A stretch of DNA of 64,000 nucleotides, taken from the NCBI GenBank assembly GCA_964034945.1, contig OZ035964.1, positions 5,509,895 through 5,573,894 of the forward strand. The letters run 5' to 3'. The DNA is from Chrysopilus asiliformis (taxonomy: Eukaryota; Arthropoda; Insecta; Diptera; Rhagionidae). How positions within the stretch are numbered: position 1 is the first letter of the stretch; each line of letters starts with the position of its first letter. Positions 10,821 to 22,499 of the stretch are shown here, one piece after another. The translations under genes and the position numbers were made by a program. A model generated the notes under the pieces. That model did not search any database. It saw only the letters and a program-made list of their open reading frames with translations, and was not told the origin of the DNA.

Positions 10821-10930
10821 GTTTTAACTTCTTGAAACCCCCCGACCGATTGACCAAAAATCTGGGCTTAAATCTTGCATAAATCGGAAACTACTGAACC
10901 GATTGAGCTGAAATTTTCGCTCGTATTTTC
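10821..10930 (-). repeat. CAATCGGT motif pair, reverse orientation
   Basis: CCCGACCGATTGACCAAAAA and ACTGAACCGATTGAGCTGAA lie about 50 bp apart, the reverse-complement form of the dispersed 51/52-bp motif. Confidence 0.6.
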
Positions 10931-12300
10931 TACGAGAGGCGGGGAAAAGTGAGAGTGGGTTTTTGGACCGTAAAATTCTGTCCCCAAAACTTTTCACCCA
11001 ATCTTCGCATTTCTCAAAATCATAGTAAAAGTCCACTAGCGAAATAAATCCACCTCACGCCCCCTCCCCGCGCCCTGCATCAAATTCATTTGCTTTTAAT
11101 CGCTACGTAACTTATATAACACTCTTGTGTGTGTATGTTGTATTTTATTTATAAAATGTTGTCCATGTTTTATAAGATTTTTTCGATATTAGGCCTGTCT
11201 TAATGCCAGCATCGATGCGATGTTGATTGTTTGCTGTATGTCGTATAAATGCAATCCGTATGCAGTTTTGTGTGTTTTTTTTTTTTTTTGGTTTAAAACT
11301 GGATAACGATCCAAACGTAAAAATCACACAATACTTAGTAAATCGCTTTCAGTACGTTTGCATTTTATTTAAGAGGTAAGTTGATTAGGCGATTGGTGGG
11401 GACAGGGGAGAGCTGGAAACTCTATATATATATGTGTGTGTGTTTTGATCCAGCAGGTTGGGATTCCACCAGCAGCAGCGGCAGCAACACAGCGTGCAGA
11501 TCTTTTGAATTTTTCATTCGGGGGGATAGGGTGCCACCAAACGCGAGTATCTGAGAGATATTTTGTATCTACCGAGGCCTGTACACTGTAACGTACGTAA
11601 GTTGCGCCGCGCTCTGTATGTTTTATTTCAATCTTCACGTGCAGGTAGAATCGGCATTAATCCAATATAAAATAAGATGAAAATCCGCCTAAGGCATACA
11701 CCTTGCTCGGCAAACTGGTCGATGGCTTTTTCACTGTTTCGTTGTTGTTGCTGTTGTTGTTGTTGTTGTTGTTTGTAACGTTAGTAAATTTCGCAGGTAC
11801 ATATCTGTATCTATTGATACATACCTGTATATCCATACCGGACTATCTATCTGTTCACTTGTCGTATTTTCTACGTTTTTTTTTCTTCTTCTTCTTTTTT
11901 TCAATGTTTTTACTTCTGCTTTTCGTTTGTTTTTCTATATTTTTTCCACTTCTGTATATCATTTTTGCTCTTATTCCCGTTTTCTTCTTAAAGTAAATTA
12001 AAAAAAAAAACAAAAAAAAACCGAATGAAACAACGTAACATCTTAACACGTTTAATAAGTCGAAGACTTTGACTACTATGTCGTTGCCACATTCGTATAG
12101 GAAACTGAATGAGATTATTGTTGTTTATTATTGTTTGCTGGGCTCTTTTACTCTTTTAACCAGATTTTTCAATTTTTATCGTCACCATCAGATAAATATA
12201 CAAAATCTGTCGCATTTTTTTTCATAAATGCTTTTTTTTACATATTAACAGCCCTATTCTGATGACTGTCAATGACCGAATACTAGTCACAATTCGGTCG
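10931..12300. other. AT-rich stretch with microsatellites, no gene seen
   Basis: Includes TA/TG (about 11422-11442), TTG (11741-11775) and T-run tracts. A donor-like AGAG|GTAAGTTG at about 11375 has a CAG about 20 nt upstream, but the implied exon is too short and unsupported to call. Confidence 0.45.
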
Positions 12301-12302
12301 CA

Positions 12303-12767
12303 CACTCAGAAAAAAAAAATTGCTCATATGGATAAAATCATTGTTAAATTAACAAAATTTTCATCCTATATCAGCCAACAAAATAATTCTATTAAATTAC
12401 ATTAAAATAAGGGGAAATTTATTCCTCGATAAATGAAAAAATTGGTCATTTGGATCAAATCATTGTTAAACCTATCAAATTTTTGTTGAAATCACAAAAA
12501 AATCGTCAATTGGAACAAATCTTTGTTCAACCAAAAATTGCTTTTTTAACAAAAATAAACTTACAAATGATGTTTTGTTAAAAATCAATAAAACAGTTGT
12601 GAAATTGACAATGCTTAATTTGTCAAATTGACAAAAAAAAAAATGTTATATTTACAAGTTTTTGTTTTTCAAACAGTTCTTTTGCAAATTTAAAATTTGT
12701 TGAAATTCCACAAAACAAACTGTCAATAGGAACGAGGTTTTTGTTATTATTTTTATTTTGTTGAGTG
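12303..12767. mobile_element. 465-bp non-autonomous element with CACTCA ends
   Basis: Begins CACTCAGAAAAAAAAAATTG and ends in TTTTATTTTGTTGAGTG, the same tip as the 272-bp MITEs. It is flanked by CA on both sides (12301-12302 and 12768-12769). The interior is AT-rich, with repeated words such as GGATAAAATCATTGTTAAA and GGATCAAATCATTGTTAAA. No protein is encoded. Confidence 0.75.
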
Positions 12768-13016
12768 CAACACCCCAATTCTGAAAGTCAAGTCGTTTTC
12801 GACAAGAGCCGTTTTATACCCGTCCATTGCCGGGTTAAAGTTTTTGCAAAAACTTTCCCCTCCAAAACTGCAATTCGGGGGAAAATGGGACAATTTTTAC
12901 CTTCTCTGGCCTTCTTTTCACCTCTTGTTATGCAAATTCTTAGTTTTCCTGATTTCCCCGCTTCCCTGTGCTGTCACTTAAATTCATTACTTTTCAGATT
13001 CCTGCCCTCCTCATAT

Positions 13017-13050
<34 letters not shown>

Positions 13051-13780
13051 CTTGCGTTTCCCTCGCCATACCCTCGCCAAATTCCACACAGTTTTTCCCC
13101 TGTATGAGATTTAATACTGTCTGACGATTGGAAAAATACAGAAAGCATATTTTTTCTTAGTGCGTGTGCGAGTGTGTAATGGCAAGAAACAAATATTTTA
13201 ATATTCGAGTGCATTCAACTTGCGTTTTTTTTTATCTTAATTAGAGCTTGATCTCGTAATAATCAATCAATACAAATTGACAACTAATACCCATACGTGA
13301 TGGTAAACTACTTTTGCGTATGTGAAATCTTGACTAGTTCTAGGCTGCAATGATGCGAAAAAAATTATTATTTTTTTCTGTTTAATGAATAATTAGTTTT
13401 GCCATCTTCAGGTGGTTGTCAGCCTGTTTTTCTGTTTTGTTTGTTTGTTAAATATTTCACCAAATTGACGTTTGCAAAAATAGAATCGCCAAAGTTTGAC
13501 GAAATATGATAATTTTTTCCCATTAAGCGTCAACTGCGGTTTTACCTTCGCATCACATGTTTTTTTTAGTCGCTGTCAAAAGCTGATAACTTTCGAATTA
13601 AAGCTCTAACTCAGAAGCTACTGGACCGATTGGATGCGAAAGCTTTGACTAACATGTTGTTGCAGGCGGGGGGCGGGGGGGTTTTTCCTGAATTGGGGTG
13701 CCATCAAGGTATGACAAGTCGCCAGAAATTCATCACAAACCAGTTGTTTTGCTCGAGTGTTTGCCCCTTTCCACCCCTTC
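12768..13780. other. Stretch with a repeat fragment and a 30-nt poly-C run
   Basis: Near 12819 the words ACCCGTCCATTGCCGGGTTA mark a fragment of the repeat seen complete at 17309. A C30 run follows. Near 13620 a reverse CAATCGGT-type motif (GGACCGATTGGATGCGAAAG) appears. No gene. Confidence 0.5.
13018..13047 (+). repeat. Poly-C run of 30
   Basis: Uninterrupted C30. The G30 run at 16799 has exactly the same length. Confidence 0.9.
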
Positions 13781-13789
13781 TTCTCTAAA

Positions 13790-14225
13790 ATCATGTCCAA
13801 AACTCTTCAATGGCATCAAAAACCTTTCAATTGCACCGAAAATCTTTCAGTGACGTAAAAAACGTTTCATCTGGTTCAAAACCCCTTAAGGTTTCGCCTC
13901 AAAAACTTTAAAACACACTAAATAGTGTTAAAAGCTTTAAAATTGGGCCAAAAACTCTTCAATAGCATCAAAAACCTTTCAATTGCACCGAAAATCTTTC
14001 AATGAGTTTAAAAACCCTTCAACGACAATAAAAATCACTCAATGGTGTCAAAAAAAATCCACAAATAGTGTCAAGACCTTTAAAATTGTGCCAAAAACTC
14101 GTCAATGGCATAAAAAACCTTTCAATGACTTCAAAAACATTTCAATGACTTCAAAAACCTTTCAATGACTTCAAATAAAAACCCCTCAACAGCATTAAAA
14201 GTCTCTTAATGGTGTCAAAAAACTT
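13790..14225 (+). repeat. Minisatellite, ~20-bp unit (TCAAAAACCTTTCAATGACT type)
   Basis: About twenty diverged units such as CATCAAAAACCTTTCAATTG and TTCAAAAACCTTTCAATGAC. This is the plus-orientation form of the array at 4851, and closely like 17830 and 22500. Confidence 0.85.
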
Positions 14226-15149
14226 CCCGCCCCTCTCAATCCGTTCACGCTGTTCCGGATTTTTTTCTATCCTCACAAATTTCAAAGCCAGCCACCGGTA
14301 ATCCCCCTCTCCCTCAATACATGACCTGTATTTTTGCGACAATATCAAATTGTTTTCCAGAAAGAAGAAAAATCTGAAATTTTACTAGCAAAAAAACGGA
14401 AACTCCGCCTATAAAACGCATAGAAATAATTACTGTAAAATAACATCATTTTAACATAAAACCACGAAATGAAATTTTTAGATTTTAATAAAAAAAAACC
14501 ACCACCACCTCATCGGGATCTCATCATCAGCCACAAAAATACCAGTTTTGATAAAAGGCTTTCATTGTTACGGCGAAAAAATACCTTGATTTGATTTTTT
14601 CTTACTCATTCTTTGCTTTTTTCGATGAATTCTTGTTTGTTTTGTGGTTTTTCTATGTACAAGTTTTATTGTTCTGTTGGAGAGCGCATCTCCATATTAT
14701 AATCAGAATCCACGTGGGAACATTTATGACTTTTAATGCCTTTTTTTTTTTGGTTGATCAACGACGAAAAGCGCCTCATTTGCTTGGATTTTAATTTTGG
14801 AATCTTGAGGAGAAGATTTTGTTATCAGGGTATAAAATTTTTAATTGAAATCCATTTCGTATATGCGAGTTTATGTTAGTTGGTTTTTTTAAAACTTAAT
14901 TGTGCAAGTACTGATGGTTGGTAATAATTACGGATGAGTACTTGTTTTTATTGAGATCAAGTTTTATGTATAAAAAAACGCTATAAAAGTTTTCTCTTGG
15001 TGGCCATGTCGTCTTCAATTGCGTGTAACTCGAATTTGGTACCTGGTCTCGACTAATTGGCGTTACGTAATGAATTCCTATGAAATTACGAAGCGAATTA
15101 CAACATTTATAAGGATCTTTCAGCACAAATTTTGAACGCTTCAATCGAA
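14226..15149. other. AT-rich stretch, no gene seen
   Basis: No coding, RNA or transposon signal. One ACATTTRTA-type word (CAACATTTATAAGGATCTTT) lies at 15101-15120. Confidence 0.5.
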
Positions 15150-15412
15150 AGCTTGTAACTCGGAAGCTCGTCGATCGATTGAGCTGAAATTTTCAATGAA
15201 AAGCTCGTCACTCGGAAGCTCGTCGATCGATTGAGCTGAAATTTTCAATGAAAAGCTCGTCACTCGGAAACTCGTCGACCGATTGAGCTGAAATTTTCAA
15301 TGAAAAGCTCGTCACTCAGAAACTCGTCGATCGATTGAGCTGAAATTTTCAATGAAAAGCTCGTCACTCGGAAACTCGTCGATCGATTGAGTTGAGATTT
15401 AACTTCATATCG
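15150..15412 (-). repeat. Tandem array, 52-bp unit, five copies
   Basis: The word GAGCTGAAATTTTCAATG recurs at 15181, 15233, 15285 and 15337, with a diverged GAGTTGAGATTT at 15389, exactly 52 bp apart each time. Each unit also has AAGCTCGTCACTCGGAAACT and CGTCGATCGATT. Near-identity suggests recent tandem expansion. It is the reverse form of the dispersed CAATCGGTCGA motif. Confidence 0.95.
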
Positions 15413-15699
15413 TCTGAGGACCGCGGAGAAAGAAGGGGAGTGGCAAGAATGATAGGAAATCAAGTTCTAAGCTCGGAAACCCCTAGACCGATTGCCTTTT
15501 AGTCCATATCTTCTAAAAAGCATGGAAAAGAACGAGAACTGGGAAGATAGAAAAGGAAAATCGAGTTCTGAACTCTTCACCCTGTCGTCTTCTTTATCTC
15601 TCTCATACCTATAGACTTTTAAGTGGATTGCGACACATTTGTAAGGTTTAACTGTCCGCCAAACGCAGCTATTTGCCGTTTTTGGGCGGTTTAGGGTTA
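15413..15699. other. Short stretch with motif remnants
   Basis: Contains one more CGATTG motif near 15487 and a CGACACATTTGTAAGGTTTA word near 15630. No gene. Confidence 0.4.
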
Positions 15700-15815
15700 G
15701 TAGATAGGATATGCGGGTTCTAGAACGGAAGTGAAGTCTCTTCCGCCATGACGTCACCCTCCTTATCTCTAACGATGACGTCACTTCCGTTCTAGAACCC
15801 GCATATCCTATCTAC
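15700..15815. repeat. Perfect 35-bp inverted repeat with 46-nt loop
   Basis: Left arm 15700-15734 and right arm 15781-15815 are exact reverse complements (GTAGATAGGATATGCGGGTT onward). The loop and arm junction hold two copies of TGACGTCA, at 15749-15756 and 15776-15783, the palindrome bound by CREB/ATF proteins. It could be a foldback transposon, a recent inverted duplication, or a hairpin RNA source. Confidence 0.9.
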
Positions 15816-16797
15816 TGTCGGTTTTGATGGATTTTTACAAACGGCTTGTCTATAAAACACGTAACTTTGCGAATTTTTGACTTTTCAAAAGTCAGGACCT
15901 GCCCTTCTCGAAATCTAGCCCTCCCATCCTCCCTCTGGAATTTTCAAAAGACACATTATAAAATTCTATCGATCACAAAAATAAAAATTAACTGTTTTTG
16001 TGTTAATTCTTGTAAATATCTTAAACGTTGCTCGTACGTAAATCTTAAACGAGTTAAAATTATGTAAACACAAACGAATAATAATTTGAACAAACGAGAG
16101 ACGGGAACAGCTTAAATAAATATAAAGGAAAGCTAAGAAAGTCACATGAAACTGGAATATCGCCTGGCATCGACATATATGAGTGAAAAACTCCACTTTA
16201 TTGTTTTCTATAGACTCTCTTGTCTTGTCTTGTCTTGTCACAAACGTAAAATAAAATGTTGGAATAAAAAAAAATCCATTTTGTATTAAGAAAAAGTACT
16301 TAATAGACGACAATAGCCTTTCGACGAGTACAAAATATACTGAAATTCCAGCCAATATGGACAGACAATCACCCTTCCTTAAAGATTTTATAGATTTTAT
16401 AAGGAAAAAACAGGTATTGGATTGGATTGGATTGAATGTTAGGCTAAAAAAAAACACATTCAGAGAAAATACCTGGAAGAAAAGAAAAGATAAATAAATT
16501 AAATCTCATGAAATCATCATGCATGCAGTTTTTTTTTCTTCATTTTTTATTATTATTATTATATCTGGAAATTTCTTCTCAATCATTAAACGCGATTGTT
16601 GTGCTACGATTTGATATGGAATTCCCTCTGGTATAAGATTTTTGCACTAAAAACGAAGAAAAATCATCCAAATTTGCAAGAAAATCTCCTACTCTTCCTC
16701 TCTTCCGAAATTCCACTAATTTACAGCCGTTTAATCCTCCGATAAATGAATTAAAACACTTAAAAATCATACAACAGGTAGCCATCCGGAGGAGGGG

Positions 16798-16829
<32 letters not shown>

Positions 16830-17308
16830 CTAATCGATTCGAAAAGATAATCACATTTCATTACATTCAGGTTAAACAGATGATATTACAAGCAGAGCAG
16901 CGTAGCATAGCGTATAGAGTGTAAAACACTTGAGTATTTCTTGGTTTTTGTTGATGTGACAAAGTAGGTTTCTGGTGCCAACACGACAATAGCTAACAAC
17001 AAATGATTGAGTAAAACGTGTTTTTTTTTATTCAGTTTGTTTGTCTGTTTGTATGTGCAGTTGCGCGATGATCATCTCTGCTGCTACACATTCTTAGCTT
17101 ATATAGCAATAACGGTGGCTTTTCGATCAAGAAAATAAAAAAAAAACTTACTAAATAATCGAGATGAATCGATATTGAGAGCAAAATCGAAAACAGAATC
17201 TTTGTCAGAGATCAACTTTTAAAAGCTTCGGCCTGAAAACTATGCAACCGATTGCTTTGAAAAGCTTTAAACGCTGTAGCAAATACGGTAACCCTCCTTT
17301 ATAACTTA
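15816..17308. other. AT-rich stretch, no gene seen
   Basis: Has a TCTTG pentamer tract (about 16217-16239), an ATT tract near 16548, the G30 run and long T runs. The 163-codon minus frame at 15966-16457 is AT-rich and unrecognised. Confidence 0.5.
16799..16828 (+). repeat. Poly-G run of 30
   Basis: Uninterrupted G30 after GGAGGGGC. Such a tract can form quadruplexes and is difficult to sequence, so its exact length is uncertain. Confidence 0.9.
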
Positions 17309-17797
17309 CTAGCTTGCATACCCGTCGTTGCCGGGGTAAGCTTTTTCTATTTTTTTTTGTTTTTTGATGGTCTCTGTTGGAGCTAAACTTCAGGCCAATC
17401 GGCTCGGTAGTTTCCCCGCGAAAGGGTAACATAGAGGAAAAGCCAAGTTTCGAGATCACTTTACCCCCTCGCCTTACTCCCCCCACCACTCGCGCTATTT
17501 TTTAATGGGTCTATGTTGGGGCTGGACTCCCGACAAACATCTATGCCAAATTTCAGGCCAATCAGTTCAGTAGTTTCCCCGCGAAAGAGTAAAATAGCGC
17601 AAAAACTAAGTTGCGAAATCACTTTACCCCCTCCCCTTATTCCCCCCACCCCCCGCGCTACTTTTCCGTATGCCTATGTTGAAACCAGAACTACCACAGA
17701 CACTCATGCCAAATTTCGAGTCAATCGGTTTAGCCGTGTTTGCGTGAAAGTGGAACAGACAGACAGACACCAACTCATTTTTATATATTAGTATGAT
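17309..17797 (+). repeat. Interspersed repeat ACTAG...TATATTAGTATGA, three internal units
   Basis: Starts ACTAGCTTGCATACCCGTCG, TTGCCGGGG and ends AACAGACAGACAGACACC, TTTTTATATATTAGTATGA. Between these, three units of about 163 bp repeat CCAATCGG-type words followed by GTAGTTTCCCCGCGAAAG. A second copy is at 31201-32124 and a fragment near 12819. This layout is common in arthropod genomes. I cannot assign it firmly to one transposon class. Confidence 0.75.
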
Positions 17798-17829
17798 TTT
17801 CATCTGCTTGGAGGTTTCTTTTAAATCTA

Positions 17830-18190
17830 CGAAATAATGTCAAAAACTTTAAAATTGTGCTAAACTTGTTCTCTTCAATGTCATCAAAAACCCTCCAATT
17901 GCTTCAAAAAACCCCGAGTGGCGTCAGAAACCTTTCATCTGGTTCCAAACTCCTGGAGATTTCTCTTACAAAACTTTAAAACCCCCTAAATAATGTCAAA
18001 AGCTTTTAAATTGTGCGAAAAACTCTTTAATAACATAAAAAAAAACCTTTCAATTGCATCGAAAACCCTTTAATGGGGTCAAAAACCTTTCATCTGGTTG
18101 AAAACCCCTGGAATTTTTACCTCAAACACTTGAAAACCCCAAAAATAACGTCGAAAGCTTTAAAATTGGGCCAAAAACTCTTCAATAGGG
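17830..18190 (+). repeat. Minisatellite, ~20-bp unit, same family as 13790
   Basis: Units such as CATCAAAAACCCTCCAATTG and TCAAAAACCTTTCATCTGG, with longer words (TTTCATCTGGTTCAAAACCC) shared with the 13790 array, so the two share more than the basic monomer. Confidence 0.8.
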
Positions 18191-18195
18191 TAAAA

Positions 18196-18570
18196 CCACA
18201 GAACTATATAACATAGAACAACTGTCACCATACAAAGCTCTGCTGAAAAGTGGTCCCAAAGGTATTTCCCTCTTTATCGTACTTGAACGCATCCACTGAA
18301 GTGTATAAGGTCGCGGAATTCAAATTTAGTTTGCCGCGAAATTCAAATTTCACAATTTTGAGACTAACTTTAGGCGCAAACAAATAACTTTAGGCGCCAA
18401 CACCATTCCGAACGTCTATTTTCCTTTGACAGCTCACGGTTTAAACGAGAGGACTATATTTATTTTCATACGGTTATCTTGCTCTTACTTGACTCGTTTT
18501 GATTCACTGAACTGTATTGAAATGGGACCATTTGAGACAGCAAATCGAGCGATCTAGTATATCTATGGGT
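18196..18570. repeat. Unclassified block, possibly a diverged element
   Basis: Less AT-biased than its surroundings. It runs from CCACAGAACTATATAACATA to GATCTAGTATATCTATGGG, with AGTGGTCCCA near the left end and TGGGACCA near the right in inverted orientation. The words ACTTTAGGCGC and GAAATTCAAATTT are each duplicated inside. Probably a mobile-element remnant of unknown class. Confidence 0.4.
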
Positions 18571-19065
18571 AAAACAAATCCTTGAGGTTTCGCATCCTTT
18601 CTCTTGCGCTGTTCAAAAATTATCACTTCAAACTCAGTCGACCGACGGAGCTGCAGATTTTGCTAATAATTCGTGTGGGTGGAGAAGGGTGGGGGGGGGG
18701 CTTCTGGAAAGAGCCACAAATTTTGAAATTTTTTTAAAATTTTTTTTTATGTAGCCGGAAGGGGGTATGAAAGAAATTTGAAATGGGTTTTCATGCGGGT
18801 TCGATACAAATGCATTTTGTCAAAAAAAAAACCCCCGAAAAATTTTGACCCTAACGGTCATGTCCGTCGTATTAAAGGCAAATTCGCAAACACAGATTTT
18901 ACCTACGGATTCGATTCGAAATTAATGGACGTAAAAATGGGAACAAAATTTTTTTTTGTTGCTTCTCATATTAATATAATTTTTACATCATAGGTTTTCT
19001 AAATCAATAAAACGTTTTATGGCAAATTAATTGCTTAATTGTCGTTATAACAAATCTTCGCTCCA

Positions 19066-19096
<31 letters not shown>

Positions 19097-19778
19097 GCAA
19101 ACCCATTAGTGTGAGTGGAAAAAAACCACATTTCAAAGATGTTTTCTTATCATTAGATGCTTTTTTTGCAGCCCAACAGGTATTGTGTCTTTACCTGCTG
19201 AATGTAACACCGCTAACATAGCAAGATGCGCAGTATTGAAGAATAGAATAGCAATAATAATAAAAAAAAACATTGGATAGAACTATGATAATATTTTTGG
19301 GAATATTTGAATATAAAAAACAAAATAAAAATAAAAAAAACTCGTCTCAATGTTTAATTACTCTTTGGAGTTGATAATACTAAACCCTCCGTGACCACCG
19401 CGCCTTAAATCGTAAACGAATTTGAGTCGCGGACCGGACGGGTCTGGACCAGGGGAATGGAGCACGCTTCGATTTTTAATTGGTCAACGGGCATTATTAA
19501 TAATAATTTTATTGTGCAAAACGTATGCCAATGGTTTGTGAATTGCTTGGTTTTATATAGAAATGCAAGATATATTTATTTTTTTTGTCAACATTTTAAA
19601 CAATCAGCACAACGAATGATAGAATTTTTATAACACTTAAGAGGGGATTTTTCAGGTGTTAAAACCGTTACGGAAAAGGCGCGCAAAATACAGAAATTTT
19701 ATTTTCGATGCACATTTCAGGGCAATCTGCCGATGGGCTTTCAGGTTTTTCAGTTAAAGATTCTATGTTTATAGTATG
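18571..19778. other. AT-rich stretch, no gene seen
   Basis: A CAATCGGT-like motif (AGTCGACCGACGGAGCTG) lies near 18638 and an AC tract at 19073-19096. The remainder is A-rich or T-rich and without genes. Confidence 0.5.
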
Positions 19779-20050
19779 CACTCAGAAAAATGTCCAGGTC
19801 AACTTTTTGTCAGGTTAACTCTGACCTTACAGAGGTGTCTGTAAGCCAGCTAGCGGTCAGAGTTAACCTATCTAAGGTCAACTCGTGCAGCTCCCAATGC
19901 CCTACTTCACCTGCTGGTGGCTTAATTTCAGAATTTCTCCGACCACAGGTCAACTCAGTTTTACTTGCCCACATGCAGGCGAACGCGCGTCTGCCCGAGG
20001 CCAATTACGCCGTATGTAGGTCGTCGAGTTAGCCTCCATTTTTCTGAGTG
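19779..20050 (+). mobile_element. 272-bp CACTCAG MITE, copy 2
   Basis: Plus-orientation copy, flanked by TG on both sides (19777-19778 and 20051-20052). Its interior reads an 80-codon frame from 19790 (MSRSTFCQVNSDL...) that is also open in the other copies, but identity is too high for that to indicate selection. No similarity to a transposase. Confidence 0.92.
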
Positions 20051-20159
20051 TGGCATGGGCAGGAGGTGGAGGGGGGGTTGGGGTAAAGATTTCAGAAATT
20101 TACGGGCGGAAAACACGATTTCTTGATAAACTTTTCCACTTCTTCCATCCAAAACATGG

Positions 20160-20580
20160 ATGAAAATTCCAACCCCATCAGTCGAAGAGTTTTCGATTTA
20201 TGAGTTTTTGATGTCAAATTTCAGGTCAATTTGTCCAAGGGCTTTCGGGTTCCAAACTTGAAACTTGGAGCTTTTTTTTAGTGGGGGAAAGAAGAGGAAA
20301 TCAAGTTCTAAACTCTTCGCCCTATCGTGAAAGTTGAACATGTACAAAAATTCCAACCCAATCGGTCGAAGAGTTTTCGATTTAATAACTTTCGATGCAA
20401 AATTTAATGCCAATCCGTCGAATGGCTTTCAGGTTTTCAAGTTCGAGCTTTTTCTTTTGATTGCATGCCAAGAGACGGAGGTGGAAGGAGGGGGGGGGGG
20501 GAGGGGGGGGTGTGAGAGAAATTCAAAATGGATTTTTGTTGACGCGTTTTCAATCCAAATTTCAGCTCAATCGAAAGACA
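20160..20580 (+). repeat. Two ~184-bp units built on the CAATCGGTCGA motif
   Basis: GTCGAAGAGTTTTCGATTTA occurs at 20181 and 20365. Each is followed by CAATTTGTCC or CAATCCGTCG and then GGCTTTCGGGTT or GGCTTTCAGGTT. A G-rich tract lies at about 20481-20511. Confidence 0.7.
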
Positions 20581-22499
20581 AAAGCTTTTGAAAGCTTCTC
20601 GCCCAACAAGGATATTTGTTGATTTCGAGCAATTTTTTGCATCTTCCTTTCTTGTGTTTCCCTCCCCATCCCCCCCGTACTATCATGTGCGGCAGATCTC
20701 AAATGCTAGTACTAAATTTATGGTAATTACTTTATTACTTCATTGTAAATCTGGTCCAATTGACAAAAGCCCATTTGGAGTGGTGGTGGTGGCCTTTTTT
20801 TCATCTTCTTTTTATTCTTCTTGCTTGCTTAGCAACCATTTATAATAAAGTAATTTATTGTTCTGTTGTGTAAGCATTATGTAAAAACGAAACAGACCGA
20901 GATTCAGACATAGTCCCCAGAGTGATGATTTACATGTCGACAGACAGTCAGATCGACCAGCAAAAGCTCATAGTCTTGTGTCTTTTAACGATAGTCTTTT
21001 ATGCTATGTTAAGACTATTTTGAATAAATGGATAGAAAAGAAGAAAAAAAAACTCTTAATGACTTCTTTTTTTTTATCTTTGACAGAGGCTTTGTTACTA
21101 ATATTTATTTTTTTCTTCTTCTTTTGCTATCTTTAAGAAGAGTAATCACAGATAGACATGTCTTGCACGCTTTTAAACAGACAAAAAATTTTTTTGAAAA
21201 AAAAAAAACGACACACATTTCTGAATGTCCGTCCGTCAAACAATTTAAGATGGTCTTCGTCTAACAATCGAAATGAATTGTTGTTAAAAGAATAACTAAA
21301 AGATCGGCGCGAAAATCGTTAAGAAAGGAAAATAAATTTTCGTATGGGTGAATTATAAGACAAGTGGAATATGTGTTCCGTATCCCCTACAATAGATAGA
21401 AAAACCGAGCTCGATTGAGTAGGAAAAAAAGAATTGTTAAAACCGTCAAATATACAACGATAATATGAACGTTTTTAAATACGACGAGTATGGATATATT
21501 TTTTTAAACTTTAATAAAAGAAAAGAAGCCTCAAGAAGAAGAATTCTGTCGTTCGGTTTTGTCGATTTCGTATAAGAAAGGCCTCCAAAGTATAAAACAA
21601 CAATCAACTCTTTTGTTTTCCCATATCCTCTTCAATTTTTTTTCATTTTTGTATTATTATTATTGTTTTTTTTTTGTCCAACAAACCATACACACATGTG
21701 TAACGTACAAATCTTTTGCTATTCATATCTTTGGAACATTATAAGATTTTTCATGAAGCTAACGAAGAGAAAAAAAAATACCATCCCAATAATAGCAATA
21801 ATAACTGAAGAAGAAGAAGAATACAAAAAAAAACACACACAAGACAACACAATCCACTCTTCTTAAATGAAACAAAGACGCAAGCAAGACAAAATACCTC
21901 TCGAAGATGGTCTTCAGATGTGGCTTCTTATACTTCTTCTTCTCGAGAAGAGTCTATGATTTGGCGTTTACGGCAAACGAAATACTGAACCCATCATATG
22001 GGAATGATGTGTTCGGTCCGCTGCAAATCCGCTGCACGCTTCACAACAGCCAAAACTCGGTCCATCCGTTTGACTATTAGAAATGGAATATGAATGATCT
22101 TCCAACCGATTCATCCTCCCTCCCAACCCCACCTCCCCAAATATAAATCATTTTCCATGGATTCTAAAAAGTTTAGCAACATCACAAACATTGCATAGTT
22201 TTTATTCTTTTCATACACCAAATAATAATAATAATTGAAGAAAAGAAAAACCAGCAACGACGATGATGATAATAAAGTCGACTTAAGTAAGTGAACTGTA
22301 AAATAAAAGTTTGCGAAAAAGAAATTAACCAGATTTTATTGTCTATTGATGCAATGGGAAACAGCAGAGACGGAAGAAATACAGAAAAGTTGTTACATTG
22401 TTGGGATTTGTACCGAAAAATGTGCAAATCTGTTAGTTATTGGCAATTTTTTTTTCAAAAACTCTAATTTGAAGACTTTTTACCCTTTAAAATAGGGGT
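20581..22499. other. AT-rich stretch, no gene seen
   Basis: Nearly 2 kb of A- and T-rich DNA with simple tracts (TTA/ATT near 21650, GAA near 21810). No coding, RNA or element signal found. Confidence 0.55.

Noticed and set aside
10414..10882. Overlapping 147- and 153-codon frames on opposite strands
   Set aside because: No recognisable motif, no supporting start, splice or codon pattern, and within the range expected by chance in 64 kb.
11354..11376. Possible 22-nt micro-exon between TTTCAG and GTAAGTTG
   Set aside because: The upstream tract is not pyrimidine-rich, and neither a branch word nor frame support is visible.
18790..18815. GGGTTCGATAC resembling a tRNA B box
   Set aside because: No A box, acceptor stem or cloverleaf can be drawn around it.
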